Position numbers and translations under genes: made by a program
Assembly (NCBI RefSeq): GCF_012912105.1
Contig: NZ_QMEA01000073.1
Coordinates: 1 to 39,111, forward strand
Direction of reading: 5' to 3'
DNA length: 39,111 nt
Source: Brasilonema sp. UFV-L1
Lineage (GTDB): Bacteria; Cyanobacteriota; Cyanobacteriia; Cyanobacteriales; Nostocaceae
Shown here: positions 7,677 to 16,920 of the stretch, in pieces
How the letters are laid out: each line of letters starts with the position of its first letter
How positions within the stretch are numbered: position 1 is the first letter of the stretch
Notes under the pieces: generated by a model
Told to the model about the DNA's origin: nothing
What the model saw: the letters and a program-made list of their open reading frames with translations, nothing else
Database searches by the model: none

Positions 7677-9821
7677 TTAAAGACTTTCTAAACTGTTTAA
7701 TACCTCTGTAGCCGACTGATATCTTAAATTGCAGTTTTGATTCACCATTCTATTTAATACCGCAGCAAATTTGTCACTGACTTCTGTTAAATTGTCCCAA
7801 TTCTGCAAGGTATTATCTTGCGCAAATATAACCACCCTTAAAGTATTAAAGTCTCTTCGGAACGTTTTAGGATGTCTCCCTGTTAAGGCTTGAATAGCCA
7901 GTATTCCCAACGCATAAATATCGCTATTTAGTCTTGGTTGTCCGTTCGTTTGTTCAGGAGGCATATAATTAGGAGTACCAATTGCGACCGTATTATTTGG
8001 CTGGTGAGTTTGAATCTGCTTGACCGCACCAAAATCAATTAAAATAATCCGTCCATCACTTTCTCGCCTGATTAAATTACTAGGTTTGATATCTCGATGG
8101 ATGACATTATAACCGTGAACAAAAACAAGTATCTGCAACACTTCTTTGAGTAGAGATACAACATCAGCTTCTGCAAACTTTTTATTAGGAGTAATCTCTT
8201 TTTCTAGGGAATTCCCTTTGATAAATTCTTGAATTAAATAAAATTCTTGATTTTCTTCAAAATAAGCCAATAATTGAGGAATCTGGTGATGCTGACCGAG
8301 AACTTCTAAAATTTCTGCTTCAGTGTTGAAAAGTCGTCTAGCAACCCTTAAAAAACTTTCTTCTTGATGAGCAGGTCGTAATTGCTTGACCACACATAAA
8401 GGATGACTAGGACGCTGAGTATCTTGAGCTAAATAAGTTTCACTAAAACCTCCATGACCTAGAGATTCGATGATTTTATAGCGTCTTTTTAGCAGGTGCC
8501 TTTGGGAGGGAATTTGAGGTGGTATTGTTAGACCTGAGGAATTGCCCTTCTGGTTTATAAATGCTTGCAGTTGGATAATGGCTTCTTCTTGCTGCTGAAC
8601 CTGTTGTGCTATTTTTTCTTTCTCTTGCTTACTCTGATATACCGTGTAACCAAGAACGCTACCAGCTGCTAACACAAACCCCAGTGCTGGCGAGACGACT
8701 GGAATCCATCCTGCTTGGGTAAAGATACAAAAGTTACCAGTAAATAAGACTGCAAGACCTGTCCCACCGACAATTGCTAGATATAAAGGATGTTGAATGC
8801 GCGATGCAATTATACCTCCAGCTAAACTCCATACTAATACCCAAACCACTTCACCCCATTCAGGCAAAAACCAAAACAGACGCTGTTTGTCGAGAACCGC
8901 GCTAAGAATTTGACTGACACTTTGGGCATGAATCTCCACTCCCGCCATTCTACCGGATGTGTCTGACTTGCCAGTGCTATGGGGTGTGTTGAAAATATCC
9001 TTTAAACTAAGTGCGGTTGTACCAATCAAAATGATGCGGTTTTTCACTAAATCACGATTAACTTTATCCTCAAGCACATCTGTTAGAGTAACTTTTTCAG
9101 CTACCCGAGAAGAACGGTAGTTGAGAAGAATTTGGTAACCATCAGTATCTATATTTTGATAACCACCAGAATGACTTTCTAGACGTTTAAATACAGTCTT
9201 GCCAAGTTGCAACTCTTGATTGGGAGTAAATTGCAGTCGGATGCCTGGAACTTCCAAGTATTTTAGGGCTAGTCGTAAACTTAAGGAATATTGTGCTGCA
9301 CAAGCATCATTCACTGTTGGGTTAGACGACAGTAAATTGCGACGTATTGTGCCATCAGAATCTTCTGCAACATCAATAAATCCGACTCTTGATGACTCAA
9401 TTCCCTCGGGAGGAGATACTCCACGCTCATTTTTATCATTATGTTTGCAAATTGGAATAATAATATCGCTCTGTTGCAAACGTTTCAATAACATGTTGTG
9501 ACCAGGTTCAATGGGCAAGTCACGATAAATGTCAAGACCAATTGCTCGCGGTTGATATTGCTCAAGTTTGCCTAAAAGGTTGTCGAGAACTTGCCCCGAT
9601 AAACGGTCTGAAGTGGGCGATTTCCATTTTTTGATGTCATCTTCAGTGACTGCAACAATCAACAAGCGGGAATCTGGACCAGAATCTGCTCGCATTTGCA
9701 TCATCTGGTCAAAAAGCCTTATTTCTAAAGGTTCTAGCACTCCTAGCTGTTGAACGGCAAACAGTAAACCTGTGACAATGACGCTAGAAACAACTGTTGA
9801 CAATGTGAAGAAATTTTTCAT
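7677..9821 (-). CDS. CHASE2-domain Ser/Thr protein kinase
   Basis: About 714 residues from the ATG at 9821, chosen because a hydrophobic anchor (FFTLSTVVSSVIVTGLLFAV) follows; an upstream in-frame ATG at 9857 is possible. Order of parts: N-terminal membrane segment; extracytoplasmic CHASE2 sensor (about residues 35-330, with LLIVAVTEDD, AIGLDIYRDLP and VGFIDVAEDSDGTIRR); three membrane segments; a short Gln/Glu-rich coiled linker; then a C-terminal Hanks-type kinase. Kinase motifs are intact: GHGGFSETYLA (nucleotide loop), VVKQL (Lys), VIHRDIKPSN (catalytic loop), LIDFGAVKQ (metal) and GTPNYMPPEQ. CHASE2 kinases sense an unknown external signal and phosphorylate cytoplasmic proteins. The gene converges on adhesin 1 and diverges from the DUF2278 gene. 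Confidence 0.92.
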   Translation of the reverse strand: MKNFFTLSTVVSSVIVTGLLFAVQQLGVLEPLEIRLFDQMMQMRADSGPDSRLLIVAVTEDDIKKWKSPTSDRLSGQVLDNLLGKLEQYQPRAIGLDIYRDLPIEPGHNMLLKRLQQSDIIIPICKHNDKNERGVSPPEGIESSRVGFIDVAEDSDGTIRRNLLSSNPTVNDACAAQYSLSLRLALKYLEVPGIRLQFTPNQELQLGKTVFKRLESHSGGYQNIDTDGYQILLNYRSSRVAEKVTLTDVLEDKVNRDLVKNRIILIGTTALSLKDIFNTPHSTGKSDTSGRMAGVEIHAQSVSQILSAVLDKQRLFWFLPEWGEVVWVLVWSLAGGIIASRIQHPLYLAIVGGTGLAVLFTGNFCIFTQAGWIPVVSPALGFVLAAGSVLGYTVYQSKQEKEKIAQQVQQQEEAIIQLQAFINQKGNSSGLTIPPQIPSQRHLLKRRYKIIESLGHGGFSETYLAQDTQRPSHPLCVVKQLRPAHQEESFLRVARRLFNTEAEILEVLGQHHQIPQLLAYFEENQEFYLIQEFIKGNSLEKEITPNKKFAEADVVSLLKEVLQILVFVHGYNVIHRDIKPSNLIRRESDGRIILIDFGAVKQIQTHQPNNTVAIGTPNYMPPEQTNGQPRLNSDIYALGILAIQALTGRHPKTFRRDFNTLRVVIFAQDNTLQNWDNLTEVSDKFAAVLNRMVNQNCNLRYQSATEVLNSLESL

Positions 9822-10194
9822 AACTGTTCGAGATGCGTGCTGTCCAACTTTGGGCAAGCTTTTAATGAACAGTACTGCTGTACTTCAGAACACTGAGCTA
9901 TTATTTTTGAAAATTAAGTATTTTTAAGTAATTGCATGTATTTATAATTACGTAAATAACAGGAAAAGCCTATCAATACGAGAAAAATAAGGTAAAAATT
10001 GAGACTCTAAAAGTAGAACAGCACTCACCAATAGTCAATTCAAAAACTAGTACTCACTTATAATGAGTGGCTGCCTAAAGACTGAATAAGTTCTGCCTAT
10101 GAAAAGCTATATCCAAATCAGTTAGTGATTTTATCATGTGTACACTTGAATTGCCAGATGAACAACAGTCAATTTCATCAAAAGGAATAAGTTT
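9822..10194. promoter_or_regulatory. divergent intergenic region between kinase and DUF2278 genes
   Basis: AT-rich 373-base region that must hold promoters for both divergent genes. The DUF2278 gene has a plausible ribosome-binding site, AAGGAAT, about eight bases before its ATG. I see no confident -35/-10 pair, operator or RNA gene. Confidence 0.4.
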
Positions 10195-11247
10195 ATGGAT
10201 TTAAGCGAAGGTTACGTTGTATTAAAGTGTCATGCGATCGCAGGGAAGATAGAACGCGATCAAGACACTCCACACTATCAAGTTCACGTGAAAGACGAGC
10301 AATTTTCGTATCGTCTTGCAATTAATGTTCGGTCAAGTCAGAAACCCTACGATTTATTATATTTTGTCGATGACAGTTTTCAACATTTCATCACCGACAA
10401 ACTCGATCAATTGGACTTTGGCTTGCAAAAGCTTGAGGATTCAGAGAGACAAGCTGGAGGACTTGCTTTAGACTACATCCGGGGTAATTTGTTTAAAGTC
10501 AATGAAATGAAACCATTGCCTTTCAGTTTACCTGGAGAAAACAACGACCTTAATGAGTTGATTGACTCATACATTCAACGGGCAGTTGAAACGAAAGCAG
10601 TTGTGTATGTTTTTGGCGAACCTTGGGGAGTTGATAGAGTCGAAAATAGACCTGACAAGGTGTTCGGCTTTCAACCAGGAAGAGGCGTTCATAATCTTCA
10701 TATGAACCAGGGTAACACTGGTAGGTTTGCCCAAGAAAATGGGGTTTACCAAGATGGAGGGCTGCTGATTCATTATCCTTCTGCACAAGGTGTAGGCGAT
10801 CACTGGGTTGCAGCTTTCTTTGCATTTCAATCACAGTCCTTCCATACTGATGATCGCACTGGTAACCCTATAGATAAGAGGGTAGGAACTGAACCTGTAG
10901 AACCAGGAACTCCAGCAGTCAAAGCGCGAGTGAGAATCATGGCTGCTTTAGTAAATCCTCGTGGAGAAGATTCAGGAAAAGAGTCAGTCACTTTAATGAA
11001 TTCTTCACCAGAAAAGGTAGATTTGAATGGTTGGTCAATTGCTGATAGACTCAAGCGCAAGCAAAGTCTTGATGGGTTAAGCATTGAACCTAGTGGCGTG
11101 ATCACAGTGCCTTTAGATGCAAATAATGTTCAGCTTTCTAATAATGGTGGAATTATCTCGCTTCTTGATTCAGAAGACATCAAAGTAGATGGTGTTTCCT
11201 ACACGAAAGAAGATGCACAACAGCAAGGGTGGACTGTCGTTTTTTAA
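10195..11247 (+). CDS. DUF2278 (YukJ-like) protein with C-terminal lamin-tail domain
   Basis: A 350-residue protein with no signal peptide. Residues 1 to about 225 match the DUF2278 family (related to Bacillus YukJ): YVVLKCHAIAGK, VYVFGEPWGVDRVENRPDK, VFGFQPGRGVHNLHMNQGN, QDGGLLIHYP and WVAAFFAFQSQSF. Residues about 245-350 look like a lamin-tail domain, a small immunoglobulin-like beta fold: NPRGEDSGKESVTLMNSSPE, VDLNGWSIADRLKRK and NGGIISLLDSEDIKVDGVSY. The molecular role of DUF2278 is not established. The His-x-x-Asn-Gly-type pattern around HNLHMNQGN and the conserved Asp and His residues could suggest an enzyme, but that is speculation. Start is ATG at 10195. It converges with the phosphatase gene, sharing a hairpin terminator. 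Confidence 0.82.
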   Translation: MDLSEGYVVLKCHAIAGKIERDQDTPHYQVHVKDEQFSYRLAINVRSSQKPYDLLYFVDDSFQHFITDKLDQLDFGLQKLEDSERQAGGLALDYIRGNLFKVNEMKPLPFSLPGENNDLNELIDSYIQRAVETKAVVYVFGEPWGVDRVENRPDKVFGFQPGRGVHNLHMNQGNTGRFAQENGVYQDGGLLIHYPSAQGVGDHWVAAFFAFQSQSFHTDDRTGNPIDKRVGTEPVEPGTPAVKARVRIMAALVNPRGEDSGKESVTLMNSSPEKVDLNGWSIADRLKRKQSLDGLSIEPSGVITVPLDANNVQLSNNGGIISLLDSEDIKVDGVSYTKEDAQQQGWTVVF

Positions 11248-11255
11248 TGCCAATG

Positions 11256-11301
11256 GGTTAATGGTGAGTTGTGTATTCTTGCTCACAACTAACCATTAAC
11301 C
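11256..11301. terminator. bidirectional hairpin between convergent genes
   Basis: An 18-base arm GGTTAATGGTGAGTTGTG (11256-11273) pairs with CACAACTAACCATTAACC (11284-11301) with a single mismatch and a ten-base loop. It lies after the DUF2278 stop and overlaps the stop of the convergent phosphatase gene (11296-11298). Long U-tracts are absent, so its efficiency as a terminator is uncertain. Confidence 0.65.
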
Positions 11302-12699
11302 ATTAACTTCAAGTACAACTAATGTCATATCATCGGTGTTTTGCTTATCAGCACCGATGAATTGTTGTATTTGGTCAAATAGGTAATCTAGGATTTCTTG
11401 CGGTCCATTACACACTTTACAAGCGTAGTTAAATATCGCAATTAGGTTTTCTTCATCATAGCGATCGCCACTTTGGGCTGCTGCATCAGTCAAGCCATCT
11501 GTGTAGTAAAGAATGATATCTCCAGGTTCTAACTGTACCTGGGCATCTTCGTACTCGCTATTAACATCTAAACCAATCAGCATTCCAAAAGTATCTAAAC
11601 GCGTGACTGTTTTTGTTTTTGCATGCCACCATATTGGAGGGTTATGTGCTGCATTGCTGTAAGACAAAATCCGGGTTTTGGGGTCATATTCTGAGTAAAA
11701 CAGAGTGACAAAGCGATGAGAATTTTCTAAATCCGCGTACATCACCTGATTTAAGTTTTGCAGAATTCGTTGAGGAGAATGACCGTGTAAGACTTCTCCC
11801 CGCAGCATTCCCCGCATCATCGTCATAATCAATCCTGCAGGGACTCCTTTGCCCATCACGTCACCAATAACCAAACCCCAACGACCATCTGCGTCTAAAC
11901 TGTCTTTATTATTTGGCTGAATTTGGTCGTGGCTTGTGGGGATAAAATCGTAGTAATCTCCGCCTACACGATTGGCGGGTTTACACCGTGCTGCAATGAC
12001 AACACCCGGAATAGTAGGACACTGGCGCGGTAAAAGCCGCCTTTGAATTTCTGCGCCAATTTCTAGTTCTTGATCTAAGCGTTCTTTTTTCCTGAGTTCT
12101 ACAGCAAGTTCATCATTTTCGATTGCGACGGCTGTTTGATCTGCCACTAGGCGAACTAACTTTTGTCTTGTTTCTGTCCAAGAATATTGTGGTTCGCGGC
12201 TTAAAACATAAAGCCATCCTCGTTCTGTATGCTTAACCAAAATCGCTGTGCCAAAAACATGTATATCTGGTCCCAAACAGCGATGCATATAATCATCCAA
12301 AATTCCCGAGGTGATTGGCAGAGGCTGCGTGTTAGGTACATGTGCGATTTGACTAGTTGCTGTTTCTAATGCTTTGCGGATATTCTTACGCTGATGACTA
12401 TCCTGCCAGTGTAACTGCTCTAATCTCACTTGACCATTGGGTTTGTACAGAAATAGGGCACTACCATCTGCATCTGTAACTCTTGTTGCCATCAATGGAA
12501 TGAGTTCCAAAAACTGGTTTAAATTATTGAAACTTCTAAGAGCAAATCCCAAAGAACTAAGTAAATCTTGAATCTTATTTTGTTCTCGGTGTAACCGTGC
12601 TACGAGTTCTTTGAGTGCCACGACTGGTGTGACCTCCGTTGTTGGGGTACTACTATTATTATCAGTAGGTTGAGACGGTGGTTGAGGCACAGTTACCAT
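11296..12699 (-). CDS. GAF-domain PP2C-type (SpoIIE/RsbU) protein phosphatase
   Basis: A 467-residue cytoplasmic protein. A Pro/Thr-rich N-terminus and a predicted helix (LKELVARLHREQNKIQDLLS) lead into a GAF-like sensor at about residues 55-200. A linker helix ELAVELRKKERLDQELEIGA precedes the SpoIIE-type PP2C domain. Metal-binding motifs are intact: NRVGGDYYDF, VIGDVMGKGVPAG, YYTDGLTDA and NTDDMTLVVL. Proteins of this kind dephosphorylate Ser/Thr-phosphorylated partners, classically anti-sigma-factor antagonists in partner-switching. No such partner gene is next to it. With the CHASE2 kinase 1.5 kb away it might form a phosphorylation pair, but the genes are not co-transcribed and this is only a suggestion. 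Start is ATG at 12699 without a clear ribosome-binding site. Confidence 0.93.
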   Translation of the reverse strand: MVTVPQPPSQPTDNNSSTPTTEVTPVVALKELVARLHREQNKIQDLLSSLGFALRSFNNLNQFLELIPLMATRVTDADGSALFLYKPNGQVRLEQLHWQDSHQRKNIRKALETATSQIAHVPNTQPLPITSGILDDYMHRCLGPDIHVFGTAILVKHTERGWLYVLSREPQYSWTETRQKLVRLVADQTAVAIENDELAVELRKKERLDQELEIGAEIQRRLLPRQCPTIPGVVIAARCKPANRVGGDYYDFIPTSHDQIQPNNKDSLDADGRWGLVIGDVMGKGVPAGLIMTMMRGMLRGEVLHGHSPQRILQNLNQVMYADLENSHRFVTLFYSEYDPKTRILSYSNAAHNPPIWWHAKTKTVTRLDTFGMLIGLDVNSEYEDAQVQLEPGDIILYYTDGLTDAAAQSGDRYDEENLIAIFNYACKVCNGPQEILDYLFDQIQQFIGADKQNTDDMTLVVLEVNG

Positions 12700-13440
12700 T
12701 ATAATTTACATCAGCAAATTCTAGATTTTTTTGAATACTTTCATTTTTGAATGGCTAAACTATATTGTGACAAGTTTGTTAGTTTAGCAAGAGTAGAAAA
12801 ACGTAGGGTGAAAACTTTAAAAATCTTTCATATTTCATGTGCTTTTTTAACTTAAAATTAAAATTTAGAGTGAAATCTTCGTAAGGAAAATAACGACCAG
12901 CAAAAACCTCCTTATGTTATTGATACTAATAGGGGTCCTATTGTCTCACAAATTAAGATTTTTGTCATGCTTCTTTAGATAGAAAAACAATTCGCTGAGA
13001 AAAGTAAATCATTCTGTTTCAAAAAAGTCTGCTTGTATTTCATTATCTGAGGATTCCAAAAACGTACAAAAATTGACGCCGAGAGCCAAGAGGTTTCTAT
13101 GCGTGTGGGTAGTTTCCTCAAGTCGGTGAACCATGATTTAACCATTACTCTTTAAATCTTTAATTTACCACTAGAGAATATTTTTAAACTCTAAGTCAGG
13201 AAATTTTGACAAAAAAATCATAACCAATATACTTCACATCAGGCATTCGACTAAAGGCTGTGGCTGTAAAACCTCGTTTGCAAGTAGAATCTGGCTTTGT
13301 GGTTTCTAAGAGAGGCTCTGCCTCTGTATAGGGCTAGAAACTGTAACTAAATTGTTAGACAAAGCTAGACATTAATTCACATTTTTGTCCAACATTCAAA
13401 TGTGCTATTATTTCTCTAACGCGAAACAAGAGCGAAACAT
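12700..13440. other. AT-rich noncoding region
   Basis: About 740 bases with no ORF of convincing composition on either strand. It contains the upstream region of the phosphatase gene. I see no tRNA, riboswitch or strong hairpin. Confidence 0.5.
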
Positions 13441-13464
13441 AGGATAAGTTCTATCCGAATTTAA

Positions 13465-13850
13465 GCCTGTGGACTGGTGAGTGCCGACACTGTCAGGTTG
13501 AAGCAGGAAACAATCCGGGCACTGTCTAACAAGGTTCAACTAAGGCTCGCTTTGTCCAAGTGTTGTAGAACGGATTTCCAGTCTCCGACGCAATACTACT
13601 CGCTTAAGACTTTTTTGAACACCATAGACAACGACATTTCAATAGTTTTAGCCCCACCTAATTTCCTTAACCGAGCAGTATTGGTCTTTGACGGGAACCC
13701 AGACAAGTCTAACGCGCTTTGCCAGAACGTCCTGAGCAAAGCGCGAGTCTTTGGGTATGCCCACAGGGTTGGGTGAAACCATGACAAAACAGGACTTCCT
13801 TCCCCCACGAGTACTCCTCAAGGTCCCACAGATATCTGTGGTGGGGGCAT
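13465..13850 (+). pseudogene. TnpB-element relic with right-end-like hairpin
   Basis: The frame starting at 13465 reads ACGLVSADTVRLKQETIRAL and is preceded by an in-frame TAA. The motif matches the relic at 3962-4030 and resembles TnpB tails. Downstream, 13800-13846 has CCCCCAC paired with GTGGTGGGGG around a perfect inner palindrome CCCACAGATATCTGTGG. This is reminiscent of an IS605-type right-end hairpin, though no GTGTCAA end follows. The sequence between is not recognisable and the two pieces may have separate origins. From 13850 to 14007 only dispersed cyanobacterial repeat sequence is seen. Confidence 0.35.
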
Positions 13851-14007
13851 GCGTAGCGTTGCCGCTCTTGCGATAGCCGTGGCGCAAGCCATAGGCAATA
13901 GGTTGTCCGGTTAAGTCTTGGAAAAATGTAGCGGCATACCCAAAGGATGCAATTTTTAAATTCGCCCGCAAGCGATATGAGTGAAAACTACGCTCAAGAG
14001 TTTTTGT

Positions 14008-16731
14008 TCAAAATACAGAGCAGCCAGCATGAGATTTCCAAGAGCGTGGGGAGTCAGTCTTGGTGGGATCGTAGGCTACCAAAACCACCTCACCTTTGTC
14101 GTTAAAGATCCATCCTCGGGCAGGTACTATTGGTTTGTCTGTCGCAGTGGTCGAGGACTGATTCTTAGTTTCATTACTAGAATTCTTAGTTTCACCACTG
14201 GAATTTTTCGTATTGACAACAGGCTTTACTAAATCAACACGAACATTGTCACTACTTATAACTTGATTGGGGCTTGATGGAAATCCGCCACGTCCAGTAA
14301 TGAGAAATTCGCCACCCCCTCGTAGACAGGGATTTTGGGCAATCTGCTCATTTGGATCAATCACATTCTGAGGTAATACAAATAGCTCTCGACTAGGGTC
14401 AAAATCTTGTGTATTAATAATTACGTTACCTGAGAAGTTAAATTGAGAGCTAGCGTCAATATCGTTGGTTGTATTTGGTGGATTTGAACTGCGCTGTTCC
14501 AAACCATAAATTCTCGTGGCATTGATGTTGATGTTGCCACCTATTCCTTGAATAGCATTCGCAACAATATCATTGTTTTGTCCAGGAAAAACAACCACAA
14601 AACCGTTGGTAGCGTTGATAGTGATGTTACCACCGTTGGCATCTTTCAAAGCTTCAGCAGAGATTCGACTTTGATTTTGCATCTGCAACAGCTTTAAGTC
14701 TTGAAGCTTGATGTTACCTCCTTCTCCCGCGTTAGTTTCCGCAATCAGTTTTCCTTGGTTGAGGCGAATTGTGTTAGCTGTGACAGTTAAGTTACCAGCT
14801 GAACCAGAACCTTTGCCCCTGACAGTGACTTCTGCACCATCGCGGACATTTAAATTTGGAGTATTGATAATCAAATTTCCTGCTTTACCAGAACTGTCAG
14901 CGGAAGCTTCAGAGAACAAAGTGCTAGTGATAGTATTGCCTGCAATGGTTCCACTACCAACAACATCCACAGACTTGGTAGCATTAACAGTCAAAGTTCC
15001 GCCATCACCAGCAGCAAAAGAACCTGATTTGACTTCCCCGCCATTTTGAATTACCAACTGTCTGACATTTAAAGTTGAACTATTTGGCAAGCCTGAACCA
15101 AAATTATCTGCTGAAATTCTCGCTCCATTCTCAACAGTTAGCAGTCCAGTCGTCAAATTTAAACTACCTACATTTCCTGTAGCCCCTGGTTCTGCAGACA
15201 CAAATAGACCACTGCGTCCAGTGTCGAAAGGTTCACCTGTAGCAAATGGTGAAGCCCCACTTAAGAGAATTGAATCTGTCGCATTGATGTTCAAATTTCC
15301 ACTATTACCAGTTTTACGACCAGCACTAGATATCTGCGCCCCACCTTGAACAGTTAATCGTTGAGTTTCAATAGTCACATTTCCTGCATTGCCTGGATTG
15401 TTTATTCGCTGTTGGTCGGCAACTTGAGCACGAATACCACTCGATATCTTATTATTTGGATTGTTGTTTGTGCCAGTCACGTCTACGGAATTGGATCCTT
15501 TTATCAATATGTTTCCTGCGTTTCCAAGACCGAAAGTCGAAGTATCAATATTGGCTCCATCTCGAACGATTAATCTCCCTGTTTCAATCTTCACATCACC
15601 ACCATTACCACATGGCGAAGACACACAGGATGAGGAGACTTGAGAGCCAATCAAAGTAGATCTAGATGCAGTTTGTGAAGCTCCTTCTAACTCTACAGAA
15701 TCAGAAGCTTTCACCAATACATCTCCAGCCTTCCCTTGACCCTGAGCAACAGTGAGAATCTGGGAAACTCCACTCAATTTCACAGACTCAGCAGCATTGA
15801 TGGTTAAATTTCCACGTGGTTGTGAACCTAAAGCATAAGAAAAAATCAATGAATTACCTGTGAGAGTGATATTTTTACCCTGCACTTGGATATCACCACC
15901 ACCATCACCACTGGTATCTACTAATGCACCGCCTTGTGTAACACGAGACAGTTGAATGTCTCTAAATTTCTGAACATTTTGATATCCCAAAGCATAGCCT
16001 GTATCAATCTCATTCAAACTAACAAAACTATCGCCATCAACGCTACCCAACTCAATTCTTCCGCTAAGTGCAGTTAAATTACCACCCGATAAGGAAACAT
16101 TACCACCCACTAAAGCTAAAGTTTTACCATTTGGAACTTGTAGTCCTGCAGGAGAATTAATCGTATTCCTCGCTCCTTCAAAACTTGCTCGAGATTGATT
16201 AACAATCTCTCCAGGATTATCCCGAAATCTCAAGCCAATAGGGATATTTATTGTTAACAATGGTGGTGCTTGCGGGTCAGTGGCGCTAAACTCAAACCCA
16301 TTATCAAATACAAAACTATTCGCAGTACTTCCCAAAAATGAACCACCAATATTCAAACTGGCATTTTGTCCAAAAATAATGCCCGCAGGATTAATCAAAA
16401 ATAAATTCGCCTTTCCTAACGCTCGAATCAAACCATTAATACTAGAAACAGAACCACCTGTCACCCGACTAATAATATTTTGCACATCAGTTGGATTGTT
16501 AAAGTTAGCCGAACCACCTTTGGGAACAGAAAAATCTTTGAAGCTGTGAAAAAGATTTCCTCCCCTTCTAGTTCCATCATTGATGTTGAAATTTTTTCCA
16601 TCAGGAGTAGTCACTGTGGTAGAAACAGTTCCATCAGAAGTCACTTGTTGCGCTCTGAGTGTACCTATAAAAGTAAAACTCCCCATAGTGTATAGGGGTA
16701 AGGTTAATAAAATGAGCGATATCTTTTTCAT
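14008..16731 (-). CDS. TPS-type filamentous haemagglutinin/adhesin 2
   Basis: About 907 residues from the ATG at 16731, chosen because a signal peptide follows (MKKISLILLTLPLYTMGSFT, cleavage near LRAQQ). The TPS secretion domain shows KNFNINDGTRRGGNLFHSFK, NIISRVTGGSVSSINGLIRA and LFLINPAGIIFGQNASLNIG. The middle is a beta-helix with GNAGNILIKG-type units. Near the C-terminus a small Ser/Thr-rich duplication (SSGETKNSSNETKNQSS) precedes GWIFNDKGEVVLVAYDP, the same end motif as in adhesin 1. QIAQNPC and FLITGRGGFPSSP are also shared. The two adhesins are therefore paralogues, but their central repeats have diverged and this one lacks near-identical DNA repeats. Export would need a TpsB transporter not found in this window. 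Ligand unknown. Confidence 0.9.
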   Translation of the reverse strand: MKKISLILLTLPLYTMGSFTFIGTLRAQQVTSDGTVSTTVTTPDGKNFNINDGTRRGGNLFHSFKDFSVPKGGSANFNNPTDVQNIISRVTGGSVSSINGLIRALGKANLFLINPAGIIFGQNASLNIGGSFLGSTANSFVFDNGFEFSATDPQAPPLLTINIPIGLRFRDNPGEIVNQSRASFEGARNTINSPAGLQVPNGKTLALVGGNVSLSGGNLTALSGRIELGSVDGDSFVSLNEIDTGYALGYQNVQKFRDIQLSRVTQGGALVDTSGDGGGDIQVQGKNITLTGNSLIFSYALGSQPRGNLTINAAESVKLSGVSQILTVAQGQGKAGDVLVKASDSVELEGASQTASRSTLIGSQVSSSCVSSPCGNGGDVKIETGRLIVRDGANIDTSTFGLGNAGNILIKGSNSVDVTGTNNNPNNKISSGIRAQVADQQRINNPGNAGNVTIETQRLTVQGGAQISSAGRKTGNSGNLNINATDSILLSGASPFATGEPFDTGRSGLFVSAEPGATGNVGSLNLTTGLLTVENGARISADNFGSGLPNSSTLNVRQLVIQNGGEVKSGSFAAGDGGTLTVNATKSVDVVGSGTIAGNTITSTLFSEASADSSGKAGNLIINTPNLNVRDGAEVTVRGKGSGSAGNLTVTANTIRLNQGKLIAETNAGEGGNIKLQDLKLLQMQNQSRISAEALKDANGGNITINATNGFVVVFPGQNNDIVANAIQGIGGNININATRIYGLEQRSSNPPNTTNDIDASSQFNFSGNVIINTQDFDPSRELFVLPQNVIDPNEQIAQNPCLRGGGEFLITGRGGFPSSPNQVISSDNVRVDLVKPVVNTKNSSGETKNSSNETKNQSSTTATDKPIVPARGWIFNDKGEVVLVAYDPTKTDSPRSWKSHAGCSVF

Positions 16732-16920
16732 ACTAAATGCGTTTGTTAGAAAAATTTTTGACAAAGGAGATAGGTTGGATTGATACAGGAATGTTGGAGC
16801 CCGAATTACAAAAAATCTTAATCAATAGGGTGGACACTACCTACCTTTCCATATCATTCGTATGCACTAAGTGCTCACCCTACGTTTAATTTGTTAGACT
16901 CAATGGGTAATACCTACCTT

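Noticed and set aside
7677..12699. Idea that kinase, DUF2278 and PP2C genes form one operon-like signalling system
   Set aside because: The genes are on different strands with terminator-like hairpins between them; proximity alone does not support a system, so it is kept only as a weak suggestion.
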